Origin: Myxococcota bacterium
GTDB lineage: Bacteria > Myxococcota > Polyangia > GCA-2747355 > JAKLHH01
Assembly: GCA_022710245.1 (NCBI GenBank)
Contig: JAKLHH010000695.1
Location: 1-5,007 of the forward strand
Length of the DNA stretch: 5,007 nucleotides
Direction of reading: 5' to 3'
Part shown: positions 1 through 5,007 of the stretch, one piece after another
How the letters are laid out: each line of letters opens with the position of its first letter
Position numbering within the stretch: position 1 is the first letter of the stretch
Notes under the pieces: model-generated
Told to the model about the DNA's origin: nothing
Seen by the model: the letters and a program-made list of their open reading frames with translations, nothing else
Databases searched by the model: none
Program-made: the position numbers and the translations under genes

Positions 1-277
1 CTCGGCGCAGGTGCGCAGGGCCTGCCTCGACCTCGAGCGCGCCGAGCGCGAGGTGGCGCTCGCCGCCGAGGCGCTGCGGGACGCGGCCGAGTACCTCCGC
101 CTCGCCGAGCGCAGCTACCAGGCGCAGCTGGTCGAGTTCGAGGAGGTCTTCAAGGCACAGGCCGCCGAGGCGCTGGCGCGGGGGCAGTCGTGGCGCGCCC
201 GCCACGACCTCGCCTGCGCGGTGGCGGACTGGCACCGGGCCTCTGGCGATCCGGCGCCGTACCTGAGGCTGAGATGA
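1..277 (+). CDS. TolC-family outer-membrane efflux protein, C-terminal end (5' partial)
   Basis: The reading frame enters from the left edge (first whole codon at position 2) and ends at TGA 275-277, leaving 91 residues. The fragment is almost wholly helical, with heptad-like Ala/Leu/Glu spacing. It contains the pattern AEYLRLAERSYQAQLVEFEE, followed by a long Ala/Arg helix ending in ADWHRASG. This matches the last coiled-coil hairpin of outer-membrane efflux proteins, where a 'Y..G......V..A' turn is followed by a helix ending in a short loop. TolC-type proteins form the trimeric outer-membrane channel of RND or ABC efflux systems, and their pump and adaptor genes are often adjacent, here presumably upstream. 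The GTG at 11 is an internal codon, not the likely start. The stop overlaps the next start (ATGA), indicating operon coupling. Only the weakly conserved C-terminus is visible, so another coiled-coil protein is possible. Confidence 0.66.
   Translation, partial: SAQVRRACLDLERAEREVALAAEALRDAAEYLRLAERSYQAQLVEFEEVFKAQAAEALARGQSWRARHDLACAVADWHRASGDPAPYLRLR
265..268 (+). promoter_or_regulatory. Shine-Dalgarno site for the first binding-protein gene
   Basis: GAGG lies five bases before the ATG at 274, inside the 3' end of the TolC-like gene. It supports 274 as the start, rather than the GTG at 190 in the same frame. Starting at 190 would place an Arg/Pro/Gly-rich stretch before the signal peptide. 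Confidence 0.6.
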
Positions 278-1152
278 CCCGAGGCCGAAGTCTCCTCACC
301 TTCGGGCTGATCGCGTGCTGCCTGGCAGCCGAGCCAGCGCAGGCGAAGCGACCTGCCGTGCGGATCGCCATCGCGAACCTGGCGAGCTGGATCGAGCCGG
401 CGACGCTGGAGGCGGCGGCCCGGCCGCTGATCAACGCCATCGCGGCCCGGGCACGTCTGACCTACTCGCTGCAGGTGGGGATCAGCGGCCCGGAGCTGGC
501 GACCCGGCTGCGGGCGAACGAGCTGAACGCGGCCTTCGGCAGCGTGGCGGAGTACCTGGCGCTCTCGTCGGGGAGCCTCAAGCTGACGCCCCTGGTGCGC
601 GCAGTGAGCGCCGGCTCCAGCGCCTCGGCGCTGATCCTGCTGGCGCCCGTCGGGGGAGTGACCCGGCCGGAGCAGCTGCGAGGTAAGGTGGTGAGCATCT
701 TCACCCAGGACGCCGGGCAGCGGCTCTTCCTCGAGGTGGCGCTGGCGCGCGCTGGTCTGAGCGACCCGGCGCGGCAGGTCTCGGTCCAGGCAAAAAAGGA
801 CGCCAAGTCGCCCGTGCTCGATGTGCTCTTCGGCGAGGCCGCCGCCTGTGTCGCCTCCGAGCCGTCGTTCGCGGCGATGGCAGAGCTCAACCCGCAGCTG
901 CGACAGCGCCTGCGAGCCATCGCCCGCAGCGAGCCGCTCGCGAACCCCCCGCTCTTCGCGCGCGTCGACGCCGGAGGCCCGGTGCTTCGCGCCATGCGGG
1001 AGGGCGCTTGCTCGCTGCACCAGGACCCGCGCGGCCGGCAGCTGTTGCTCATGTTCCGCGCCCAGCGCATGGTGCCCGCGGCGGACTCGGACTACGACCC
1101 TCATCGCCGCCTGCTCAAGGAGCACGCCCGACTCCTCGGAGGGAAGCGATGA
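274..1152 (+). CDS. PhnD-like periplasmic solute-binding protein, copy 1
   Basis: The predicted protein has 292 residues. Residues 1-24 form an export signal: basic MTRGR, a hydrophobic stretch LLTFGLIACCLAA, then AQA|K as a signal peptidase I site. L12-I13-A14-C15 also fits a lipobox, so it could instead be a lipoprotein with an unusually short signal. The mature part looks like the PhnD/SsuA/TauA type II binding-protein fold: a first strand at 29-34 (VRIAIA), LRGKVVSIF at 135-143 where the family has 'LRGK.VAF', and SPVLDVLFGEAAACV at 179-193, matching the 'LL.GEADA' element of the second lobe. Family members bind phosphonate, phosphite, phosphate or other small ligands. It overlaps the TolC-like stop by four bases and the next gene by four bases. 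The next gene is a clear homologue, but no permease or ATPase gene is present, so a sensory role is favoured over uptake. The ligand cannot be assigned. An A6 run at 792-797 is unusual for this GC-rich gene. Confidence 0.85.
   Translation: MTRGRSLLTFGLIACCLAAEPAQAKRPAVRIAIANLASWIEPATLEAAARPLINAIAARARLTYSLQVGISGPELATRLRANELNAAFGSVAEYLALSSGSLKLTPLVRAVSAGSSASALILLAPVGGVTRPEQLRGKVVSIFTQDAGQRLFLEVALARAGLSDPARQVSVQAKKDAKSPVLDVLFGEAAACVASEPSFAAMAELNPQLRQRLRAIARSEPLANPPLFARVDAGGPVLRAMREGACSLHQDPRGRQLLLMFRAQRMVPAADSDYDPHRRLLKEHARLLGGKR
1138..1143 (+). promoter_or_regulatory. Shine-Dalgarno site for the second binding-protein gene
   Basis: GGAGGG lies five bases before the ATG at 1149. It is near-consensus and fixes that start over the in-frame TTG at 1008, which would put 47 low-complexity residues ahead of the signal peptide. 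Confidence 0.75.
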
Positions 1153-2012
1153 GGCGGGCGTGGGGTATCCTGGCCCTGGTCTTGACCGTGAGGACCGTCG
1201 CGGCCGAGCCGAGGCCGCAGGTCCGGATCGGGTACAGCCGGTCGGTGACGGGCTGGGTGGACCCCTCGGTGGTCGAGGCCAGCTCGCGCGCGCTGATGGA
1301 CGTGGTGCTCAAACGGGCCGGGCTGTCCTACAGCTTCGGGTTCGTCGAGGACAACCAGATCATCACCAGCCTGCGGCGCGGTACTGTCAACTTCGTCTTC
1401 GCGACCGGGCTGGAGTACGTCGCCACCGAGGAGAAGTTGAAGATCGCGCCAGTCGCGCGGGCGCAGATGATGGGCAAGGCCAGCTTCCGGCTGCTCCTCC
1501 TCGTCCGGAAGCGGGACCGGATCCAGAAGCTCGAGGCGCTGCGCGGCAAGACCGTCAGCTTCTTCCCGTTCAACACGCTCTCGCGGCACTTCGTGGATCT
1601 GGTCGTGGCTCGCGAGGGGATCAAGCGCACGCCGCTCTTCGGGCGCATCGTCGAGAAGAGCAAGCCGCAGTCGCCGGTGCTCGACCTGCTCCTCGGCGAG
1701 GCCGACGCCTGCGTCACCTCGGACTTCGTGCTTGGCCCGATGGCCGAGCTGAACCCACAGGTGCGTCGAGATCTGGTGGTCCTGCGGGAGAGTGAGACGG
1801 TCTCCCATTCGCCGTTCTTCGGGTTGGCGAGCGACGCCGTGCTCCTCCAGCGCATCCGTCGCGTGGCGACCACGCTCCACGAGACCTCGCAGGGGCGACA
1901 GCTGCTCCTGATCTTCGGTCTCGACCGCCTCGCGCCAGCGCAGGCGTCCGACTTCGAGTCGCTGCGCAAGATCGCCCGGGAGCTCCACGCTCTCAGGAAG
2001 GATGCGCCCTGA
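1149..2012 (+). CDS. PhnD-like periplasmic solute-binding protein, copy 2
   Basis: The predicted protein has 287 residues. Residues 1-19 form a signal peptide: MRR, hydrophobic WGILALVLTV, and a likely cut after V-A-A before E20. Unlike copy 1 it has no lipobox cysteine, so it should be soluble in the periplasm. The fold matches copy 1: VRIGYS at 25-30, a Trp at 36, LRGKTVSFF at 131-139, SPVLDLLLGEADACV at 175-189, MAELNPQ at 198-204 and GRQLLL at 249-254. The last three blocks are shared with copy 1 almost unchanged, showing an old tandem duplication. The N-terminal lobe and the region before SPVLD differ much more, so the two may bind different ligands or partners. The gene overlaps copy 1 by four bases and the kinase gene by eleven. 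Position directly before a membrane histidine kinase suggests it presents a ligand-bound state to that kinase, as TorT does for TorS. This role is inferred. Confidence 0.86.
   Translation: MRRAWGILALVLTVRTVAAEPRPQVRIGYSRSVTGWVDPSVVEASSRALMDVVLKRAGLSYSFGFVEDNQIITSLRRGTVNFVFATGLEYVATEEKLKIAPVARAQMMGKASFRLLLLVRKRDRIQKLEALRGKTVSFFPFNTLSRHFVDLVVAREGIKRTPLFGRIVEKSKPQSPVLDLLLGEADACVTSDFVLGPMAELNPQVRRDLVVLRESETVSHSPFFGLASDAVLLQRIRRVATTLHETSQGRQLLLIFGLDRLAPAQASDFESLRKIARELHALRKDAP
1995..2001 (+). promoter_or_regulatory. Shine-Dalgarno-like AGGAAGG before the kinase gene
   Basis: AGGAAGG abuts the ATG at 2002; counting from AGGA at 1995-1998 the spacer is only three bases. An in-frame ATG at 2014 would have a 12-base spacer. 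Neither is ideal, so the start could be either codon. The choice changes only four residues ahead of the first membrane segment. Confidence 0.45.
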
Positions 2013-2379
2013 GATGTCCCGGACCCTCTTCGGCCGCGGCATCGCCCTGCGCTTCACCCTCGGGCTGGGAGCGACCTTGATCTTCGCGGTGGTCTCGATC
2101 ACCGCGCTCTTCGTCGTCGGCGGTCAGCGCGTGGTGCGCGATCGGACGCAGGTCGAGAGCCAGTCGCTCACCAAGACGGTGGCGGCGGCGCTGGCGAACG
2201 CGGTGGTCCTGCGCGAGTACGCGTTCATCATCGAGCACTGCATGCTGGTGCTGCGCTCGCGGAACGACCTCCTCTACATCGTCGTCGTCAAGGCAGACGG
2301 CACGAGCCTGATCCACCGCCCCGACGGCTGGCGCGCCGAGGTGCTCCGGGATCCCGTCAGCCGCGCGGCCAGTCGCTGA
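2002..2379 (+). CDS. Membrane histidine kinase, N-terminal sensor fragment (upstream of frameshift)
   Basis: This fragment has 125 residues and ends at TGA 2377-2379. Residues about 19-41 form one strong membrane helix (LGLGATLIFAVVSITALFVV) after a basic N-terminus. It is followed by the start of a periplasmic sensor region, with a helix (SLTKTVAAALANAVVL) and then strands around NDLLYIVVVKADGTSLIHRP at 88-107. The 'D.LYI.VV..DG' pattern is common in Cache/PDC-type extracellular sensors of kinases, although the domain assignment is tentative. Coding character in this frame fades after about 2370. The next frame carries the rest of the sensor, the second membrane helix and the kinase core, so this is the front part of a broken gene rather than a free-standing small protein. 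It overlaps the preceding binding-protein gene by eleven bases, and that protein is the natural candidate partner for this periplasmic domain. Confidence 0.7.
   Translation: MRPEMSRTLFGRGIALRFTLGLGATLIFAVVSITALFVVGGQRVVRDRTQVESQSLTKTVAAALANAVVLREYAFIIEHCMLVLRSRNDLLYIVVVKADGTSLIHRPDGWRAEVLRDPVSRAASR
2350..2379 (+). other. Probable frameshift site joining the two kinase fragments
   Basis: The upstream part of the kinase reads in the frame of 2002 and the downstream part in the frame of 2427; a single missing base would account for the switch. Restoring one G in the GCGCGGCC stretch near 2365-2372 gives a continuous sequence ...RDPVSRAGQSLTEPVFLRH..., running through the sensor into the second membrane helix. 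The repaired gene 2002-3572 would encode 523 residues, an ordinary size for a sensor-HAMP-HisKA-HATPase kinase. No slippery heptamer is visible at the break, so programmed frameshifting is not favoured. A sequencing or assembly slip, or a real mutation, are both possible. Confidence 0.72.
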
Positions 2380-2426
2380 CCGAGCCGGTCTTCCTGCGGC
2401 ACCGCACCCCCCTCGCGGACGAGGAG

Positions 2427-3572
2427 GTGCTGGAGGCGGCCCAGCCGATCAGCGTGCAGAGCGCGAGGTGGGGCGTCATCAGGCTCGGCTTCTCCGCCGT
2501 GCCGCTGCAGCGGCGGATCCACCAGATCTCGGCCCGCGCGGGCGCGGTCGGGGCCGTGGCGCTGGCCATCACGCTGGTGGTGACGACGGTGATGCTGCGG
2601 CTGGTGACCCGCCCGATCCAGCAGCTGACGGCCGCGGCCCGGCGCATCTCCGCCGGTGACCGCGCCGCCGAGGTGGTGCTGCGGCGCCGCGACGAGCTCG
2701 GCGAGCTCGCCGCGGCGTTCAACAAGATGGTGGCCGACCTGCGGGCGGCCACGGCCGCCGAGCAGTCGCGCGCCAGCCAGCTCGCGGAGGCGCTGGAGCA
2801 GGTCAACCAGGCCCACGAGGAGCTCCGGCGCACCCAGGCTCAGCTCGCGCAGTCCGGCCGCCTCGCCTCAATCGGGCAGCTCGCCTCGGGCGTGGCGCAC
2901 GAGATCAATAACCCCCTGAGCGTGGTCCTCACCTACGCGGTCCTCGTCGACGAGAAGATCGCCGGCATGCCACCCGAGCAGCAGCAGCAGCTCGAGGGCA
3001 TCCACGCCCAGCTCGGCCGCATCAAGCTCGGCGCCGAGCGCTGCAAGGCGATCGCGGACAACCTCCTCGCCTTCTCGCGGCAGAGCGGGGGCGAGAAGAT
3101 GGAGGTCGCCGTGCACGAGGTGGTGACGCGCACCTTCGACCTCCTCGGCGCCTCGCTCTCCAGGGCGAGGATCCGCGTGGTGCGGGACGTGCCCGAGGAG
3201 CTCATGGTCTGGGGCCACGCGAGCCAGCTGCAGCAGGTCCTCACCAACCTCGCGCTCAACGCCGTGCAGGCGATGGGGAGCGAGGGCGAGCTCACGGTCC
3301 GGGCGTTCGCGCCCGGCGACGGCACCACGGCGATCGAGGTGCAGGACACCGGGCCGGGGATCGCGACCGAGCACCTCGACCGGATCTTCGATCCCTTCTT
3401 CACCACCAAGCCGGTCGGGCAGGGGACCGGCCTCGGCCTCTCGATCGTCTATGGAATCGTCACCGCGCACGGAGGTACCATCGTCGTCGACTCCCGGCCT
3501 GGGCGTGGCGCGCTGTTTCGCATCACCCTGCCGGGGAGACGGCCCGAGCGGCCCGACAAGGAGCCTGCATGA
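2427..3572 (+). CDS. Membrane histidine kinase, C-terminal HAMP-HisKA-HATPase fragment (downstream of frameshift)
   Basis: The frame is open well before 2427; the GTG at 2427 is only the first plausible start and is probably not used. Counting from it, residues about 38-60 are the second membrane helix, and 61-110 are HAMP ([14 protein letters not shown], then [13 protein letters not shown]). A coiled coil at 111-143 leads to the dimerisation H-box [20 protein letters not shown], with phosphoacceptor His158. The ATP-binding domain has the N-box ([11 protein letters not shown]274 and N278), G1 (DTGPGI, 307-312), F-box (FDPFFTTKP) and G2 ([10 protein letters not shown], 331-340). All catalytic motifs are intact, so the core is not decayed. 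The protein would autophosphorylate and pass phosphate to a receiver; the receiver domains in the overlapping downstream gene are the obvious targets. Its TGA overlaps the next ATG by four bases, so the correct frame at the gene end still matters for coupling. Confidence 0.88.
   Translation: MLEAAQPISVQSARWGVIRLGFSAVPLQRRIHQISARAGAVGAVALAITLVVTTVMLRLVTRPIQQLTAAARRISAGDRAAEVVLRRRDELGELAAAFNKMVADLRAATAAEQSRASQLAEALEQVNQAHEELRRTQAQLAQSGRLASIGQLASGVAHEINNPLSVVLTYAVLVDEKIAGMPPEQQQQLEGIHAQLGRIKLGAERCKAIADNLLAFSRQSGGEKMEVAVHEVVTRTFDLLGASLSRARIRVVRDVPEELMVWGHASQLQQVLTNLALNAVQAMGSEGELTVRAFAPGDGTTAIEVQDTGPGIATEHLDRIFDPFFTTKPVGQGTGLGLSIVYGIVTAHGGTIVVDSRPGRGALFRITLPGRRPERPDKEPA
3558..3563 (+). promoter_or_regulatory. 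Shine-Dalgarno site for the hybrid kinase gene
   Basis: AAGGAG lies five bases before the ATG at 3569, within the final codons of the upstream kinase. It supports the 3569 start and translational coupling between the two kinases. Confidence 0.75.
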
Positions 3573-5007
3573 ACACTCCTGGCGGGAAGAGCGCTCGAGC
3601 GCTGGTCCTGGACGAGCCCGCGATCGGCGAGCTCCTCGGGGCCACGCTCGAGCTGCGCGACGTGGTGGCGACTCAGAGCGACGAGGCCGCGCTGGCGGCT
3701 GCCCACGCGGAGCTCTTCGATCTGGTCTTCGTCGATCGCCCGCTGGAGGGGTCGGCGGCCGCGGAGGTGGTGCGCGCGGTGCGCAGCCGCAAGCCCGCCG
3801 CCGTGGTCCTCGTCATGTGCTCGCACGACCTGGAGGCGGCCGAGTGGACCGCGCTCCACCTCGGCGCGGACGCGGTGCTGCAGAAGCCGCTCGCCCCTGC
3901 GGAGGTGCGCGCTGCTGTCCAGCGCGCCGTGGTGCAGCGCCCCGAGGCCCAGCCGGCGGCGCCCCGCGTGGTGGTGGTGGACGATGACCAGCTCGTGCTC
4001 GAGTCGCTCCGGGACAGCCTCGCCCAGTTCGAGGTCATCGCGACCACCTCGCCGCTGGAGGCGCTGCGCATCCTCAAGCGTCAGCCGGCGGAGATCCTGG
4101 TCACCGATCTGATGATGGCAGAGCTGAGCGGCGCCCGGCTGATGCGCTCGGCGCAGGTGATCCGGCCGCAGCTCAAGACGATCGTGATCACGGGGTACGG
4201 GAGCAAGGAGGCGGCGATCGGCGCGGTGCGCGACGGGGCGTATGACTTCCTGGAGAAGCCGTTGACCCCCTCGGCGCTGGTGCAGTCCGTGGGGCGGGCG
4301 TGGCGCCTGCAACAGGTGGAGCTGGAGAAGGCCAGGCTCCTCGCCGAGCTGCGGGCCGCCAACCAGCGCCTCGAGCAGGAGATGCTCGAGCGCAAGCGCC
4401 TCGAGGTCGAGCTGATCCAGTCGCAGAAGCTGCGCGCGGTCGGCCAGCTCGCCGCCGGGATCGCTCACGAGATCAACACGCCGGTGCAGTTCATCGCCGA
4501 CAACACGACCTTCCTCAAGGAGGGGTTCCGGCGGCTCCTCCTGCGTAACGCGGAGCAGGAGACGCTCCTCGAGCGGGCCCGGCAGGGGACGCTCCACCGC
4601 TCGGAGCTGGAGCGGCCGGAGGCGCCGGAGACCGGGCTGGGCTTCCTCGCCACGGAGATCCCCGAGGCGATCGAGGACTCGCTCCTCGGGCTGCAGCGGC
4701 TGAGCGGGATCGTTCAGGCCATGCGCGACTTCGCGCACCCGGGCACCGAGGAGAAGGTCCACCTCGATCTCAACGACGCCGTGACCAACATGGTCACCGT
4801 CGCGCGGAGCGAGTGGAAGTACGTCGCCGAGCTCGAGCTCAACCTCGACCGGAGCCTGCCTCTGGTGCCGTGCCTGCCGGGCCCGGTCAACCAGGCGCTG
4901 CTCAACATCATGATCAACGCCGCCCACGCGGTCGCCGAGGCGGTCGGGACCGGGCCCGCCGGCCGCGGGCGCATCACCGTCGAGACCCGGCGGCGCGGAC
5001 CGTGGGC
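3569..5007 (+). CDS. Hybrid REC-REC-histidine kinase (3' partial)
   Basis: The frame is open from ATG 3569 to the window end (479 whole codons, no stop). It has no signal peptide or membrane helix, so it is cytoplasmic. Receiver 1 (about 9-122) has D15/E16, putative phosphoacceptor D56 (LVFVDRPL) and K106 (LQKPL), but Cys84 where receivers usually have Ser/Thr. Receiver 2 (about 132-245) is canonical: D138-D140 (VVVVDDD), D180 (ILVTDLMM), T208 (IVITGYG) and K230 (FLEKPL). A coiled coil at about 246-287 leads to the H-box QLAAGIAHEINTPVQFIADN, with His300. An insert of about 60 residues separates the two long helices of this domain. The ATPase domain begins with the N-box NQALLNIMINAAHAV (N446, N450); G1, F and G2 boxes must lie beyond the window. 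No DNA-binding output is visible. It probably accepts phosphate from the upstream kinase and relays or modulates the signal, with its own kinase activity as a second input. Confidence 0.9.
   Translation, partial: MNTPGGKSARALVLDEPAIGELLGATLELRDVVATQSDEAALAAAHAELFDLVFVDRPLEGSAAAEVVRAVRSRKPAAVVLVMCSHDLEAAEWTALHLGADAVLQKPLAPAEVRAAVQRAVVQRPEAQPAAPRVVVVDDDQLVLESLRDSLAQFEVIATTSPLEALRILKRQPAEILVTDLMMAELSGARLMRSAQVIRPQLKTIVITGYGSKEAAIGAVRDGAYDFLEKPLTPSALVQSVGRAWRLQQVELEKARLLAELRAANQRLEQEMLERKRLEVELIQSQKLRAVGQLAAGIAHEINTPVQFIADNTTFLKEGFRRLLLRNAEQETLLERARQGTLHRSELERPEAPETGLGFLATEIPEAIEDSLLGLQRLSGIVQAMRDFAHPGTEEKVHLDLNDAVTNMVTVARSEWKYVAELELNLDRSLPLVPCLPGPVNQALLNIMINAAHAVAEAVGTGPAGRGRITVETRRRGPW

Noticed and set aside
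190..273. Upstream GTG start at 190 for the first binding protein.
   Set aside because: It would add 28 Arg/Pro/Gly-rich residues before a good signal peptide and overlap the TolC-like gene by 88 bases, while ATG 274 has a ribosome site and an ATGA overlap.
115..1125. Open frame of 336 codons on the minus strand opposite the first binding protein.
   Set aside because: Arg/Gly/Ala/Gln-rich with no domain signal, whereas the + strand frame has a signal peptide and a recognisable binding-protein fold.
1008..1148. Upstream TTG start at 1008 for the second binding protein.
   Set aside because: It adds 47 low-complexity residues before the signal peptide, and ATG 1149 has a near-consensus GGAGGG five bases upstream.
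821..1795. Plus-strand open frame of 324 codons spanning both binding-protein genes.
   Set aside because: Its translation is low complexity (Ser/Arg/Pro then Gly/Arg/Ala) and it lies in a third frame across two convincing genes; it is an artefact of high GC.
1101..2102. Open frame of 333 codons on the minus strand opposite the second binding protein.
   Set aside because: Low-complexity Arg/Glu/Asp/Leu composition, no start context and complete overlap with a well-supported gene; an antisense shadow.
2979..2990. Four CAG repeats in the kinase gene.
   Set aside because: A short Gln run in the linker of the HisKA region; too short to be called a microsatellite of interest and in frame.
3970..3981. 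GTG repeat run in the hybrid kinase.
   Set aside because: It encodes the VVVV strand just before the DDD acidic pocket of receiver 2, an ordinary protein-driven repeat.
3449..4927. Long open frame of 492 codons on the minus strand.
   Set aside because: It lies antisense over the hybrid kinase, whose + strand frame shows clear receiver and kinase motifs. The minus-strand product is rich in His, Arg, Leu and Glu with no recognisable domain, as expected for antisense of GC-rich codons.

Overview
The window is a compact stretch of very GC-rich bacterial DNA (strong G/C preference at third codon positions), with all genes on the + strand and no intergenic space. The signal-peptide and TolC-type genes indicate a Gram-negative host. 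The density of multidomain histidine kinases and the GC content suggest Myxococcota or another former deltaproteobacterial lineage. That placement is an inference from style, not from a marker gene.

Layout: (1) the 3' end of a TolC-family outer-membrane efflux protein (1-277); (2) and (3) two adjacent, homologous PhnD-like periplasmic solute-binding proteins (274-1152 and 1149-2012), with no ABC permease or ATPase visible; (4) a membrane histidine kinase (2002-3572) broken by an apparent 1-nt frameshift near 2350-2376, so it reads as an N-terminal sensor fragment (2002-2379) and a C-terminal HAMP-HisKA-HATPase fragment (about 2427-3572); (5) a REC-REC-histidine kinase hybrid (3569 to the window end), cut off inside its ATPase domain.

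Every junction overlaps: ATGA at 274, 1149 and 3569, and an 11-nt overlap at 2002. Good Shine-Dalgarno sequences stand at each ATGA start. The genes are therefore almost certainly one translationally coupled operon whose promoter lies upstream of the window. No promoter, terminator, RNA gene, repeat array, CRISPR or mobile element was seen.

Working model (inference): the two exported binding proteins detect a small ligand, possibly an oxyanion or phosphonate-like compound, and signal to the kinase's periplasmic domain, as TorT does for TorS. The kinase then feeds the receiver domains of the hybrid kinase. The TolC-type protein would be a co-transcribed efflux component. Neither the ligand nor the final output can be read from this sequence. 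The most notable points are the paired binding proteins wired to kinases rather than to a transporter, the frameshift in an otherwise intact kinase, and an unusual first receiver domain in the hybrid kinase.
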